The notes under the pieces are model-generated. The model ran no database searches, was not told the DNA's origin, and worked only from the letters and a program-made list of their open reading frames with translations. A DNA stretch of 64,000 nucleotides from Sphingobium nicotianae. Lineage in GTDB: Bacteria > Pseudomonadota > Alphaproteobacteria > Sphingomonadales > Sphingomonadaceae. Below are positions 17,053 through 28,224 of the stretch, piece after piece (the first letter of the stretch is position 1; each line of letters opens with the position of its first letter). The stretch spans positions 62,001-126,000 of the forward strand of contig NZ_JAHGAW010000008.1 in NCBI RefSeq assembly GCF_018603885.1, in the 5' to 3' direction. Made by a program: the position numbers and the translations under genes.

Positions 17053-18845
17053 CTCAGGGCGCTCCAGGGTTTGCTCAATAGCACGGCACAGTTGATCATG
17101 CCTACTAACGAGTAGGTCTGGGGATAGTTGCCCCAAAGTTCACCCGTTATGGGATCAATGTCCTCGGAAAGGAGACCAGCCGAAGTTCGGCGGCTCAACA
17201 TTTCCTCAAATAAATCACGCGCTTCCCTGTTCCGACCGGTGGCATGCAGGGCTTCGATCAGCCAGAAGGTGCAGACATTGAACGCCGTGCTGGGGAGGCC
17301 GAAATCATCCTCCGTCGCATAGCGCAGCATGTTGCTGCCGCGCCGCAGGCCTTCCTCGACCGCCGTGAGCGTGCTGCCGAAGCGCGGGTCTCCCGGCGAG
17401 AGGAAGCGCAGGTCGAGCAACTGGATGATACTGGCGTCGAGATCGTCCCCGCCGAAGGTGGCGGACATGCGCCCCGTCTCGTCGCGCCAGGCGGCTTTCT
17501 CGATCGCGGCGCGGATTGTGTCGGCGCGATCCTGCCAGAAGGTGGCGCGTTCCGGCAGGCCCAGCGCGCTTGCTGCGTTGGCGAGCCGGTCGCAGGCCGC
17601 CCAGCACATCGCGGCCGAATATGTGTGGACATGGCTCCTGGTGCGCAGCTCCCACAGGCCCGCGTCAGGCTTGTCATGCACTTGCCAGGCGAGTTCGCCG
17701 ACCGTCTCCAGCGCATGGAAATCGTCGATGCCGCTCATCCGGAACAGACGTTGATCGAAGAAGCTCTGAGTATTGGAGAGTACGATCTGGCCATAGGCGT
17801 CGTGCTGGATCTGCTCCGCCGCCTGGTTGCCGACACGCACCGGCCCCATGCCGCGATAGCCTGCGAGCCCTTCCGCGATCCACTCGGTCAGCGTCGCCTC
17901 GCCGCCGACGCCATAGAGCGGCTGGATGTGCCCACCACGCGCATTGTCGACGATGTTGCGCAGATATTCGAGATAGCTCTCCAACACGTCGAGCGCGCCG
18001 AGCCGGTTGAGCGCCTGCACCGTATAATAAGCGTCGCGGATCCAGCAGTAGCGATAGTCCCAGTTGCGGCCGCTGTCGGCATGCTCGGGAATCGAGGTGG
18101 TGAGCGCCGCGACGATCGCGCCGGTCTCCTCATGCTGGCAAAGTTTGAGGGTGATCGCCGATCGGATCACCGCCTCCTGCCACTCGACCGGGATGGCGAG
18201 GCCGCGCACCCAGGCCTGCCATTCGCGCACGGTGCGGTCGAGCATCGTGTCCAGCGCCGGGCGCAGATCCTCCGAGAAGCTCTCGTCCGGCCCCAGGAAG
18301 AAATGCAACGGCCGCTCGACGCGGAACAGCCGCTCGTCGAGGATCCAGCCGACCGGGGCGGTCGTGGTGAGCCGCATGGTCATGGCGTCGAGCAGATAGC
18401 GGATGTGGTTTGTGCCGCGCGTCTGCGCCGGATCGCGCGCGCCCCAGTCTCGCGAGGGGCGCAGGCGGATGCGGATCCGCGGGCTTCCCACCACTGGGCG
18501 CACGATCCGGGCGAAGGCGACCGGCCGGAACATCCGCCCTCGGCGGAAGAAGCGCGGGCAGAAATCCGTGATCTCGACACTGTTTCCGGCGCTGTCGGTG
18601 TGGCGCGTCACCAGCACCGGCGTGTTGCGGACATAATGCTGGGTCGTGGTGACGCAGTCCTCCAGGTCGATCTCCCAGAAGCCGCGCGCGCCGGGCGCCG
18701 CACGCTCGGCGGGATCAAGCAGGGAGGAGAAGGCCGGATCACCGTCGACGCGCGGCACGCAGCCCCACACGAAGCGCCCATTGCGGTCGACGAGCGCCGA
18801 GACCTGGCAATTGCCGATCGGCCAGAGATCGAGCGTCGCGGTCAT
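17049..18845 (-). CDS. Glycoside hydrolase family 15 protein (trehalase/glucoamylase-like)
   Basis: A 598-residue GH15 protein. It has an N-terminal beta-rich domain (about 1-210) and an (alpha/alpha)6 barrel with RNWDYRYCWIRDAYYT near 260-275 and the C-terminal LLSEDIDPITGELWGNYPQTYSLVGMI segment that carries a catalytic glutamate in the family. No signal peptide is seen, so it is cytoplasmic. Several actinobacterial and proteobacterial GH15 proteins of this form cleave trehalose. It is coupled by ATGA overlaps to otsB before it and otsA after it, so breakdown and synthesis would be made together. Trehalase activity is inferred. Confidence 0.88.
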   Translation of the reverse strand: MTATLDLWPIGNCQVSALVDRNGRFVWGCVPRVDGDPAFSSLLDPAERAAPGARGFWEIDLEDCVTTTQHYVRNTPVLVTRHTDSAGNSVEITDFCPRFFRRGRMFRPVAFARIVRPVVGSPRIRIRLRPSRDWGARDPAQTRGTNHIRYLLDAMTMRLTTTAPVGWILDERLFRVERPLHFFLGPDESFSEDLRPALDTMLDRTVREWQAWVRGLAIPVEWQEAVIRSAITLKLCQHEETGAIVAALTTSIPEHADSGRNWDYRYCWIRDAYYTVQALNRLGALDVLESYLEYLRNIVDNARGGHIQPLYGVGGEATLTEWIAEGLAGYRGMGPVRVGNQAAEQIQHDAYGQIVLSNTQSFFDQRLFRMSGIDDFHALETVGELAWQVHDKPDAGLWELRTRSHVHTYSAAMCWAACDRLANAASALGLPERATFWQDRADTIRAAIEKAAWRDETGRMSATFGGDDLDASIIQLLDLRFLSPGDPRFGSTLTAVEEGLRRGSNMLRYATEDDFGLPSTAFNVCTFWLIEALHATGRNREARDLFEEMLSRRTSAGLLSEDIDPITGELWGNYPQTYSLVGMINCAVLLSKPWSALR

Positions 18846-19654
18846 GCAGTGATCCGGGCGAGCCAATCGTGCACGCTGGCCGGGTCGGGCAGGGCATAGA
18901 GCGCCGCGGTGACCGTCCGCGAGCCGACAAGGATACCCGCGCCACCCAGATCCCGCGCGGCGACAAAGCCCGGCTCGTCCGTGTCGTCATCCCCCAGGAA
19001 GAAGGGCCGCGTTCCCGCCATCGGCGCGCGGCCCATCAGCATGCGCACGGCCTTGCCCTTGTCGCCGCCGGGCAACCGCAGCTCGGCCATCATCTTGCCC
19101 GGCTGGAACTGGAGGTTGAGCGCCTCGGCGAGTTCCGCAGCGAGCGTCCGCACCTCCGGTTCGATCGTCGGCGCCGTGCGATAATGCAACGCGACGCCGT
19201 AGCTCTTGTCCTCGACCCGCACGCCGGCATGGGCATCGGCGAAGTCCCGCAACCGGGCATGGGCTTCGTCGAGCGCCGGCGGCCGCACCGGATGCGCGGC
19301 GATTCCCTGCCAGCGATGCTCGCTGCCATGACTGCCCGAAATTGCCAGTTCGTGCGCCAGCGGGCCCAGTATCGCATCCATTTGCGCGATCGACCGGCCG
19401 CTGACGATCGCGACCCGGCCGTCGAGCCGCTCCGTCACGCGGGTCAGGAGTCCGCGCAGCGACGCATCGGCGACCACCGATCCAGGATCGTCGACCAGAT
19501 CAAGCAACGTCCCGTCGAGGTCGAGGAACAGGCTCATTTCCCGTGGCGGAACGAGCGGCGGCACGGCAAGGCGCGGCTTGTCGAGAATGAGCGGTCTCCC
19601 ATTTCGTTGAGTCGGCAAGTGAACGCATCGGGCGGCGAGGGCGTTCCCGCACAT
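18842..19654 (-). CDS. otsB: Trehalose-phosphatase
   Basis: A HAD-superfamily phosphatase that converts trehalose-6-phosphate to trehalose. The nucleophile motif is FLDLDGTLLDL, followed by VAIVSGRSI, the GSHGSEHR segment, GDKGKAV and the acidic FLGDDDTDEPGF. The start is unsettled. ATG 19654 is the longest but has no ribosome site and lies 33 bases from the divergent phosphatase gene. ATG 19537 would cut off the family-typical PPL stretch. TTG 19618 and an ATT at 19588, which has GGGAGA 6 bases upstream, are the other choices. The stop overlaps the GH15 start as ATGA. Confidence 0.9.
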   Translation of the reverse strand: MCGNALAARCVHLPTQRNGRPLILDKPRLAVPPLVPPREMSLFLDLDGTLLDLVDDPGSVVADASLRGLLTRVTERLDGRVAIVSGRSIAQMDAILGPLAHELAISGSHGSEHRWQGIAAHPVRPPALDEAHARLRDFADAHAGVRVEDKSYGVALHYRTAPTIEPEVRTLAAELAEALNLQFQPGKMMAELRLPGGDKGKAVRMLMGRAPMAGTRPFFLGDDDTDEPGFVAARDLGGAGILVGSRTVTAALYALPDPASVHDWLARITA

Positions 19655-19687
19655 GACAGTGCCGGATCGTCCTGCTACCGCCGATCG

Positions 19688-20152
19688 ATGCCGATCCCGT
19701 CCGTCCTGTTCGTCTGCCTCGGCAATATCTGCCGCTCGCCCCTAGCCGAGGCCGCGTTCCGGCAGGCCGCCGCGCAAGCCGGGCTGGCGGCGATCGCGGA
19801 TTCGGCCGGCACCGGCGACTGGCACGTCGGCAATCCGCCCGACCGGCGCGCGCAGGCGATCGCCCTGCGCCACGGCATCGACATTTCCGCCTATCGCGCC
19901 CGCCAGGTCGAGCGCACGGATTTCGACCGGTTCGACCAGATCTTCGCGCTGGATGGCGACAATCTCACGGCGCTGCGCCTCTTCGCTCCGGCAGGCGGCA
20001 GGGCGCGCGTCTCGCTGCTGCTCGATCTCGTCCCGGGACGCGAGGGTGAGGCTGTCGCCGATCCTTATTTCGGTCTGGATGACGGCTTCGACATCACCTG
20101 GCGCGATGTCTCGGCGGCTGCTCGGATGCTCGTCGCACGGCTGCAGGACTGA
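19688..20152 (+). CDS. Low-molecular-weight protein-tyrosine phosphatase
   Basis: A 154-residue LMW-PTP with the phosphate loop CLGNICRSP (Cys10, Arg16) at the N-terminus and the general-acid aspartate in DPYFG at about residue 125. It removes phosphate from protein tyrosines; in many bacteria it pairs with a tyrosine kinase for polysaccharide export, but no such kinase is in the window. It stands alone, divergent from otsB, with a weak ribosome site before ATG 19688. Confidence 0.9.
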   Translation: MPIPSVLFVCLGNICRSPLAEAAFRQAAAQAGLAAIADSAGTGDWHVGNPPDRRAQAIALRHGIDISAYRARQVERTDFDRFDQIFALDGDNLTALRLFAPAGGRARVSLLLDLVPGREGEAVADPYFGLDDGFDITWRDVSAAARMLVARLQD

Positions 20153-20261
20153 TCGCCCGCTCTTTGCATCCGGCAGTGGTGGACCTTGTCATCTAAGCTG
20201 TGCGCTTGGGCAAGTTCGCGGTTCACGCTGAGCGCGATCGATCGCATTGCGTTATCCCCGA

Positions 20262-20289
20262 CAAATTGCTTAATGTGTGTACTAAAGCT
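20262..20289 (+). promoter_or_regulatory. Upstream element shared by both binding-protein genes (copy 1)
   Basis: A 28-base element beginning CAAATTG.TTAAT and ending AAAGCT lies 79 bases before the first binding-protein gene. It matches 22 of 28 bases of the copy at 22359-22386, which lies 77 bases before the second gene. Equal length and distance suggest that the control region was duplicated with the gene. Confidence 0.5.
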
Positions 20290-20368
20290 GCATTCGACCG
20301 AGTCGCAGAAAAGGCCGGCGGATTCAGACTGTTCGGGGCCGAGGAGCCCGTTTGGAGAGGAAGACGAT

Positions 20369-22324
20369 ATGCTGCTTCGCGGCGCGTCACGCGTGCTGCG
20401 CACCGGGCGAAATGCGCTGGTGCTGCTGGGACTGCCGCTGCTCCTTTCTGCCAACGTCGCCAACCGGGCTATGCCCGCCAGTTCCGCGACCGCGCCGACC
20501 CGCGACGACCCGGCGAGCATCACCACCAGCCATGGCTATGCCGTGTTCGGCAAGCTCAAATATCCCGCCGGCTTCACCCATCTCGACTATGTCAATCCAA
20601 ACGCGCCGAAGGGCGGCACCTACCGCTTCGCCAATGGCGGTACGTTCGACAGCCTCAATTATTTCTCGGTGATGGGCACGGCGCCCTTCGCGCTCACCTT
20701 CATCTATGATTCCCTGATGCAGCGCAGCCTGGACGAGCCTGCCTCTTATTACGGCCTGATCGCCGAGACGATCAGCTACCCCAGGGATTTCGCCTGGGCC
20801 GAGTTCAGGATGCGCCCGCAGGCGCGCTGGCATGACGGCCAGCCGATCACGCCCGAGGATGTGATCTTCACGGTCAAGGCGTTCGGCGGCCTCGTCGCGC
20901 CCGCCTATCGCCGCATCAGCCAGTCGATCGACAAGGTCGTCAAGACCGGGCCGCGCAGCGTGCGCGTCTATTTCAAGCTCAAGAACAACCCGACGATGCC
21001 GAGCATCGTCGCGCAGATGCCGATCCTGCCGGCGCACTATTATCGCAGCCGCGATTTCACCCGACCGACGCTCGACCCGCCGCTGGTCAGCGGGCCCTAC
21101 AAGATCGGCCGGTTCAGTGCCGGGCGCTGGATCGAGCTGGTGCGGGTCAAGGATTATTGGGCAGCGAACCTGCCGATCAACAAGGGCCGCTTCAATTTCG
21201 ACATCGTGCGGCACGATTATTATCGCGACGTCAACATGATGCAGCAGGCCTTCCTCACCGGGCAGGCCGATTGGCGCACCGAGCTGGCGCCCTCGCGCTG
21301 GGCCGCGCAGGACAGGATGCCCGTCTATCGCAACCGGAATATCGTGCGTGCCACGGTCCCTTACGCGAACGGCGCCTATTATCAGTCGATCTTCCTCAAT
21401 TCGCGCGTGCCGCAGCTGGCCGATCGGCGCGTGCGTAAGGCGGTGCTGCTTGCCTATGACTATGAATGGGTGAAGCGCGTGGTGCTGGGCGGCTATTATG
21501 GCCGGCTGCGCAGTTACTTCGCCAACACGCCCTTCACGGCGGAAGGCAGCCTGCCGAATGCGGAGGAACTGGCGCTGCTCGCGCCCTATCGCAAGCAATT
21601 GCCCCCTGAGGTGTTCACGCGCCCGCCGAGCTTGCCGGTCGGCGGGACGTGGGACTTGCGCAGGCGCAATCTGATCGAGGCAGCCGCGCTGCTGCGCCAA
21701 GCCGGCTATCGCTACCAGGATGGCAAGCTGATCGATCCGCGCACCGGTCGCCAGATGGTGCTGACCCTGAGCGCCGCGTCGGCGCTGTACGACCGGCAGG
21801 TGTCGCTGTTCCTCGCCAATCTGCGCAGCCTCGGCATCGCCGCAGAGTATCGCGCCTTCGACACGTCACAGTTTCGCAACCGGGTGCGCAATTATGATTA
21901 TGATATGATGATCACCGCCCCCCTGTTCGCGCCTTTGGCCGCGCCGGGGCTGGAGATGATGCAGGCCTGGTCATCCAAGGCCGCCGGGACCCCCGCCTCG
22001 ACCAATTATGCCGGCATCCGCAGCCCGGCAGTCGATGCTCTGGTCAGGACGATCGCGACGGCGCGGGAGCGGCACACCATCATCGCGGCGATGCGCGCGC
22101 TCGATCGGGTGGCGATGTGGGGCTATTATTCCGTGCCCCTGCAGCACATCTTCCCCGCCCCGTTGGGTGAGATGCCGATCGCCTACTGGAACAAGTTCGG
22201 CCGTCCGCCGGTCGAGCCGACCTATTATTTCCCCATGATGCTCATGGAGCATTGGTGGATCGACAAGGCCAAGGAGGCGAAGCTCAGCTACGGCGATTAT
22301 GCGCGCCGCCGCGCCGGATTGTGA
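20369..22324 (+). CDS. Extracellular solute-binding protein, family 5 (YejA-like), copy 1
   Basis: A 651-residue periplasmic binding protein with an N-terminal export signal (RNALVLLGLPLLLSANVANRA). It has the family-5 markers [36 protein letters not shown] and GPYKIG. This long form is typical of YejA, the receptor of the YejBEF ABC importer, which takes up oligopeptides such as microcin C and affects antimicrobial-peptide resistance. The start has GGAGAGGAAG upstream. It is followed by a paralogue and the permease and ATPase genes. Confidence 0.92.
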   Translation: MLLRGASRVLRTGRNALVLLGLPLLLSANVANRAMPASSATAPTRDDPASITTSHGYAVFGKLKYPAGFTHLDYVNPNAPKGGTYRFANGGTFDSLNYFSVMGTAPFALTFIYDSLMQRSLDEPASYYGLIAETISYPRDFAWAEFRMRPQARWHDGQPITPEDVIFTVKAFGGLVAPAYRRISQSIDKVVKTGPRSVRVYFKLKNNPTMPSIVAQMPILPAHYYRSRDFTRPTLDPPLVSGPYKIGRFSAGRWIELVRVKDYWAANLPINKGRFNFDIVRHDYYRDVNMMQQAFLTGQADWRTELAPSRWAAQDRMPVYRNRNIVRATVPYANGAYYQSIFLNSRVPQLADRRVRKAVLLAYDYEWVKRVVLGGYYGRLRSYFANTPFTAEGSLPNAEELALLAPYRKQLPPEVFTRPPSLPVGGTWDLRRRNLIEAAALLRQAGYRYQDGKLIDPRTGRQMVLTLSAASALYDRQVSLFLANLRSLGIAAEYRAFDTSQFRNRVRNYDYDMMITAPLFAPLAAPGLEMMQAWSSKAAGTPASTNYAGIRSPAVDALVRTIATARERHTIIAAMRALDRVAMWGYYSVPLQHIFPAPLGEMPIAYWNKFGRPPVEPTYYFPMMLMEHWWIDKAKEAKLSYGDYARRRAGL

Positions 22325-22358
22325 GGCCGGACGTGGGCGCGCCGACATGCCTTCGAAC

Positions 22359-22386
22359 CAAATTGTTTAATCTCTCAACCAAAGCT
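22359..22386 (+). promoter_or_regulatory. Upstream element shared by both binding-protein genes (copy 2)
   Basis: This is the second copy of the 28-base CAAATTG...AAAGCT element, 77 bases before the second binding-protein gene. Conservation in a 139-base gap between two co-directional genes suggests a second promoter or regulator site rather than simple read-through. Confidence 0.5.
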
Positions 22387-22463
22387 AGTCTGACGGATGT
22401 CGGCGCGCCTGCCGGCATTCACGGGACGCCGAACAGCGGCGCCCTTCATGGGAGAGAGCCACG

Positions 22464-24398
22464 ATGCTGAGCCCCGCTGCGGCGGCCCTGCGGCCTGCCT
22501 GTATGCGCCCCGCGCGCCGCCTGGTGTCGCTTCGCTTCCCGGTTCGCCTGCTCTGCACCCTTCTGCTGCTCCTGTCCGTCGATGTCGCGCCGGTGGCCGC
22601 GCAGGACGACGGCCCGTTGATCAGCAGCACCAGCTACGCCGCCTTCGGCAGGCCCAAATATGCCCCCGGCTTCACCCACTTCGACTATGTGAATCCCGAT
22701 GCGCCCAAGGGCGGCACCTATCGCTATGCCAATACCGGCAGTTTCGACAGCCTGAACCTCATGAACCTGCTCGGCACCGCGCCGCTCGGCTTGGTGGTGA
22801 TCTATGACAGTCTCATGCGCCGCGCGGGCGACGAGCCGGCCGCGCGCTATCCGCTGGTCGCCCGGTCGATCACTTATCCCAGGGATCTGGCCTGGATGGA
22901 GTTCCATCTCGATCCGCGGGCGCGCTGGCACGACGGGCGGCCGATCACGCCGGAGGACGTGATCTTCACGATCGATCAGGCTAAGGGGCTGGTGACGCCC
23001 GCCCTAAAACGCGTCCAGACCGCCGTGGCGCGGACGCAGAAGACCGGGCCGCGCAGCGTGCGCATCTATTTCACCGCGAAGAACAGTCCGAGCTTGCCGA
23101 CCACGGTCATGGACATGTGGTTGCTGCCCGCCCATTATTACCGCACGCACAATATCATGGCCGCCAGTCTCGACCGTCCGTTGGCGAGCGGACCTTACAA
23201 GATTGGCAAGTTCAGCGCCGGGCGCTGGATCGAGTTCGAGCGGGTCAGGGACTATTGGGCGCGCGATCTGCCGGTCAACAAGGGACGGCACAATTTCGAC
23301 ATTCTCCGGCAGGATTATTATCGGGACGGCACCGTCGCCAACGAAGCCTTCCTGGCGGGCAACAGCGATCTCAAGTTCGAGAGCAGCGCCCAGCGCTGGG
23401 ACACGGAGGCGCGGATGCCCGTCTTCCGCTCGGGCCAGATCAAGCGCGAGCTGATCCCCTACAGCAACGCCTCGCTCTATGTCGGTATCGTCATGAACAC
23501 GCGGCGCGCCTTCCTCGCCGATCGGCAGGTGCGCCGGGCGCTGATGCTGGCCTATGATTTCGAATGGTCGCGGCGTGTGCTGCTGAAGGGCCATCATGGC
23601 CGCATCACCAATTTCTTCACCAACAGCGAGTTCGCCTCGCGCGGCCTGCCGAGCGGGGAGGAGTTGAAACTGCTGGAAACGGTCCGCGACAAGGTGCCGC
23701 CCGAGCTGTTCACCAGGGCGGCCAGTTTCCCGATCGGCGGCAGCTGGACAAATCGCCGGGCCAACATCGTCGCGGCCGCGGAGATCCTGCGCAGCGCCGG
23801 CTATCGTATCGCGAATGGCCGACTGCTCGACCGGCGCGATCAGCCCGTCACGCTCAATCTCGTCAGCTACTCGCCACTGATGGACCGGCAGGTATCCCTG
23901 TTCATCGAGAACGCCCGGCAGCTCGGCATCGCCGTTAATTATCGCTCCTTCGACACCGCGCAGTTCCGCCAGCGGCTGCGTAATTATGATTACGACCTGC
24001 TGCTCAACGCGCCGATGTTCGCGGGCTACGAGACGCCGAGCTACGGCATGACCCTGATGTGGGGGTCGAAAGCGGCCGACACGCCGCAGCAATTCAACTA
24101 TCCTGGCGTCAGGAATCCGGCGGCGGACGCGATGCTCTCCGCGATGCTGACCGCCCGGAATCGCGAGACCACCGTGGCGGCGATGCGCGCGCTCGATCGC
24201 ATCCTGTTGTGGAATTACTACGCCATTCCCATGCATCACATTTACCCGGCGCCGATCGGGCAGATGCCGGTCACATACTGGGATCGCTTCGGCCACCCCG
24301 CCAGGCAGCCGACCTACAATTTCTCCTTCACATCGCTGGACACCTGGTGGCTCGACCCCGTCAAGGATGCCCGGATCACGCAGGGACGATATCAATGA
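22464..24398 (+). CDS. Extracellular solute-binding protein, family 5 (YejA-like), copy 2
   Basis: A 644-residue paralogue of the preceding protein, with a long signal segment ([21 protein letters not shown]). It shares [51 protein letters not shown] and the C-terminal [15 protein letters not shown] region. Differences concentrate in the middle of the protein, which suggests a different ligand range. Its stop overlaps the start of the permease gene as ATGA, so it is translationally tied to the transporter, while copy 1 is not. Two receptors feeding one transporter is the simplest reading. Confidence 0.92.
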   Translation: MLSPAAAALRPACMRPARRLVSLRFPVRLLCTLLLLLSVDVAPVAAQDDGPLISSTSYAAFGRPKYAPGFTHFDYVNPDAPKGGTYRYANTGSFDSLNLMNLLGTAPLGLVVIYDSLMRRAGDEPAARYPLVARSITYPRDLAWMEFHLDPRARWHDGRPITPEDVIFTIDQAKGLVTPALKRVQTAVARTQKTGPRSVRIYFTAKNSPSLPTTVMDMWLLPAHYYRTHNIMAASLDRPLASGPYKIGKFSAGRWIEFERVRDYWARDLPVNKGRHNFDILRQDYYRDGTVANEAFLAGNSDLKFESSAQRWDTEARMPVFRSGQIKRELIPYSNASLYVGIVMNTRRAFLADRQVRRALMLAYDFEWSRRVLLKGHHGRITNFFTNSEFASRGLPSGEELKLLETVRDKVPPELFTRAASFPIGGSWTNRRANIVAAAEILRSAGYRIANGRLLDRRDQPVTLNLVSYSPLMDRQVSLFIENARQLGIAVNYRSFDTAQFRQRLRNYDYDLLLNAPMFAGYETPSYGMTLMWGSKAADTPQQFNYPGVRNPAADAMLSAMLTARNRETTVAAMRALDRILLWNYYAIPMHHIYPAPIGQMPVTYWDRFGHPARQPTYNFSFTSLDTWWLDPVKDARITQGRYQ

Positions 24399-25492
24399 CA
24401 GCGCTCTGGTCTTATATCGCGCGGCGCCTGCTGCTCATGGTGCCGACCCTGATCGGCATCGTGACGGTGAGCTTCATCATCATCCAGTTCGTGCCCGGCG
24501 GGCCCATCGACCAGATCCAGGCGCGCTTCGCCGGGCAGGCGATGGACGCGACCGCGACGATCGGCGGCAGCACCGATACCAGCGCGACGGCTGGCGGCGG
24601 CAGCGGCGGCGGCCTCACCATGACTGGCGAGCTGGACCCCGAGATGGTGAAGGATCTCGAGAAGCTCTACGGTTTCGACAAGCCGGTGCTCACGCGGTAC
24701 CTCAAGATGCTCGGCGACTTCGCCCGCTTCAAGTTCGGCAACAGCTATTTCAAGGACCAGCCAGTCGTCGATCTGATCGTCTCCAAGCTGCCGGTCTCGA
24801 TCTCGCTCGGCCTGTGGACCACCGCCATCACCTATCTCGTCGCGCTGCCGCTCGGCATCCGCAAGGCGGTGCGCGCCGGCACGCAGTTCGATGCGTGGAC
24901 CAGCTTCTTCGTGACGATCGGCTATGCCATCCCCGGCTTCCTGTTCGCGGTGCTGCTGGTCGTGCTGTTCGCCGGCGGCAATTTCTGGAGCATCTTCCCG
25001 GCGCGGGGGTTGGTATCGGAGAATTGGGCCGAGCTCGGGACGATGCAGAAGATCGGCGACTATTTCTGGCACATCACCTTGCCGGTGCTTGCCATGGTGA
25101 TCGGCGCCTTCGCCAATCTCACCATGCTCACCAAGAACTCGATCCTCGACGAGGTCTCCAAGCAATATGTGACCACCGCAAGAGCCAAGGGCCTCAGCGA
25201 GAACGGCGTCCTCTACGGACATGTGTTCCGCAACGCGATGCTCATCGTCATCGCCGGCTTCCCCGCGGCGTTCGTCGGCGTGCTGTTCACCTCCTCGCTG
25301 CTGATCGAGGTGATCTTCTCGCTGGACGGGCTCGGGCTTCTGGGATTCGAGGCGACGATCAACCGCGACTTCCCGGTCATGCTGGGCTCCTTGTTCATCT
25401 TCTCGCTGCTCGGTCTCGTCACCAATCTGCTCGGCGACATCACCTATGTGCTGGTCGATCCGCGCATCGACTTTGAAAGGCGGGACGTCTGA
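24395..25492 (+). CDS. yejB: Microcin C/oligopeptide ABC transporter permease, YejB type
   Basis: A 365-residue inner-membrane permease. Helix 1 ([20 protein letters not shown]) is followed by a large periplasmic segment with a glycine-rich stretch (GGGSGGGLT) before the BPD_transp_1 domain. The EAA-type loop is seen as [22 protein letters not shown], where the ATPase docks. Length and the FxPGGP motif fit YejB. It overlaps the binding-protein gene by 4 bases and the next permease by 1 base, so the operon is tightly coupled. Confidence 0.92.
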   Translation: MTALWSYIARRLLLMVPTLIGIVTVSFIIIQFVPGGPIDQIQARFAGQAMDATATIGGSTDTSATAGGGSGGGLTMTGELDPEMVKDLEKLYGFDKPVLTRYLKMLGDFARFKFGNSYFKDQPVVDLIVSKLPVSISLGLWTTAITYLVALPLGIRKAVRAGTQFDAWTSFFVTIGYAIPGFLFAVLLVVLFAGGNFWSIFPARGLVSENWAELGTMQKIGDYFWHITLPVLAMVIGAFANLTMLTKNSILDEVSKQYVTTARAKGLSENGVLYGHVFRNAMLIVIAGFPAAFVGVLFTSSLLIEVIFSLDGLGLLGFEATINRDFPVMLGSLFIFSLLGLVTNLLGDITYVLVDPRIDFERRDV

Positions 25493-26564
25493 TGAACGCC
25501 GAGACACAGGTCGCGCCCGCGACGGCCGCGCGCCGTTCCAGACATTGGATGAGCCCGCTCAGCCGCCGCCGCTGGGCCAATTTCGGGAACCACAAGCGCG
25601 GCTATTACAGCCTGTGGATCTTCCTGACGCTCTTCGTCGTCAGCCTGTTCGCCGAGCTGATCGCCAACGACAAGCCGATTCTGATGACCTACAAGGGATC
25701 GCTCTACGCCCCGGTCTTCAAGGATTATCCGGAGACAGTCTTCGGCGGAGTGCTTGAGACCGAAGCCAATTTCCAGGATCCCGCCGTCCGCGCGATGATC
25801 GCCAAGGGCGGCGGCTGGGCGATCTGGCCGATCATTCCCTACAGCTATCGCACGATCGACTATGGCATCCCGACCGCCGCGCCGGCGGCGCCCTCCGCGC
25901 GCCACTGGTTCGGCACGGACGATCAGGCGCGCGACGTGCTCGCCCGCCTCATCTACGGCTTCCGCCTGTCGGTGACATTCGGCCTGCTGCTGACGCTCTG
26001 CAGCTCGATCATCGGCATCACCGCCGGCGCCATCCAGGGTTATTTCGGAGGCTGGATCGACCTCATCATGCAGCGCGGCATCGAGATACTCCAGAGCCTG
26101 CCGATGCTCTACCTGCTCATCATCATGTCGAGCTTCCTGCAGCCCGGCTTCTTCGCTTTGCTGGGCGTACTGATGCTGGTCTCGTGGATGACACTGGTCC
26201 ACGTCGTGCGTGCCGAGTTCCTGCGCGCGCGCAACCTCGACTATGTCCGCGCCGCCCGCGCGCTCGGCCTCGGCAACCGCACCATCATGTTCCGGCACAT
26301 CCTCCCCAATGCGATGGTCGCCACGATCACCTTCCTGCCCTTCATCTTGAGTTCGTCGATTACGATCCTGACCGCGCTCGATTTCCTCGGCTTCGGCATG
26401 CCACGCGGCTCCCCGTCGATCGGTGAGCTGCTCAACCAGGCCAAGAACAATCTCTACGCGCCGTGGCTCGGCATTGCCGGCTTCGCGGTGATGGCGACCA
26501 TGCTCTCGCTGCTGATCTTCATCGGCGAAGCGGCGCGCGATGCCTTCGATCCGAGGAAATCGAC

Positions 26565-26568
<4 letters not shown>
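25492..26568 (+). CDS. yejE: ABC transporter permease, YejE type
   Basis: A 358-residue second permease. The N-terminus has RRRWANFGNHKRGYYSLWIF before the first helix, as in YejE; then a periplasmic part (GTDDQARDVLARLIYGFRLS) and five further helices. The EAA loop reads YVRAARALGLGNRTIMFRHILPNA. Start and stop both overlap neighbours (TGATG before, ATGA after). It would pair with YejB to form the membrane channel. Confidence 0.92.
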
Positions 26569-28190
<1,622 letters not shown>

Positions 28191-28224
28191 GGAGCTTGGG
28201 GAAACGTCTCCCCGCGTCGACGCC

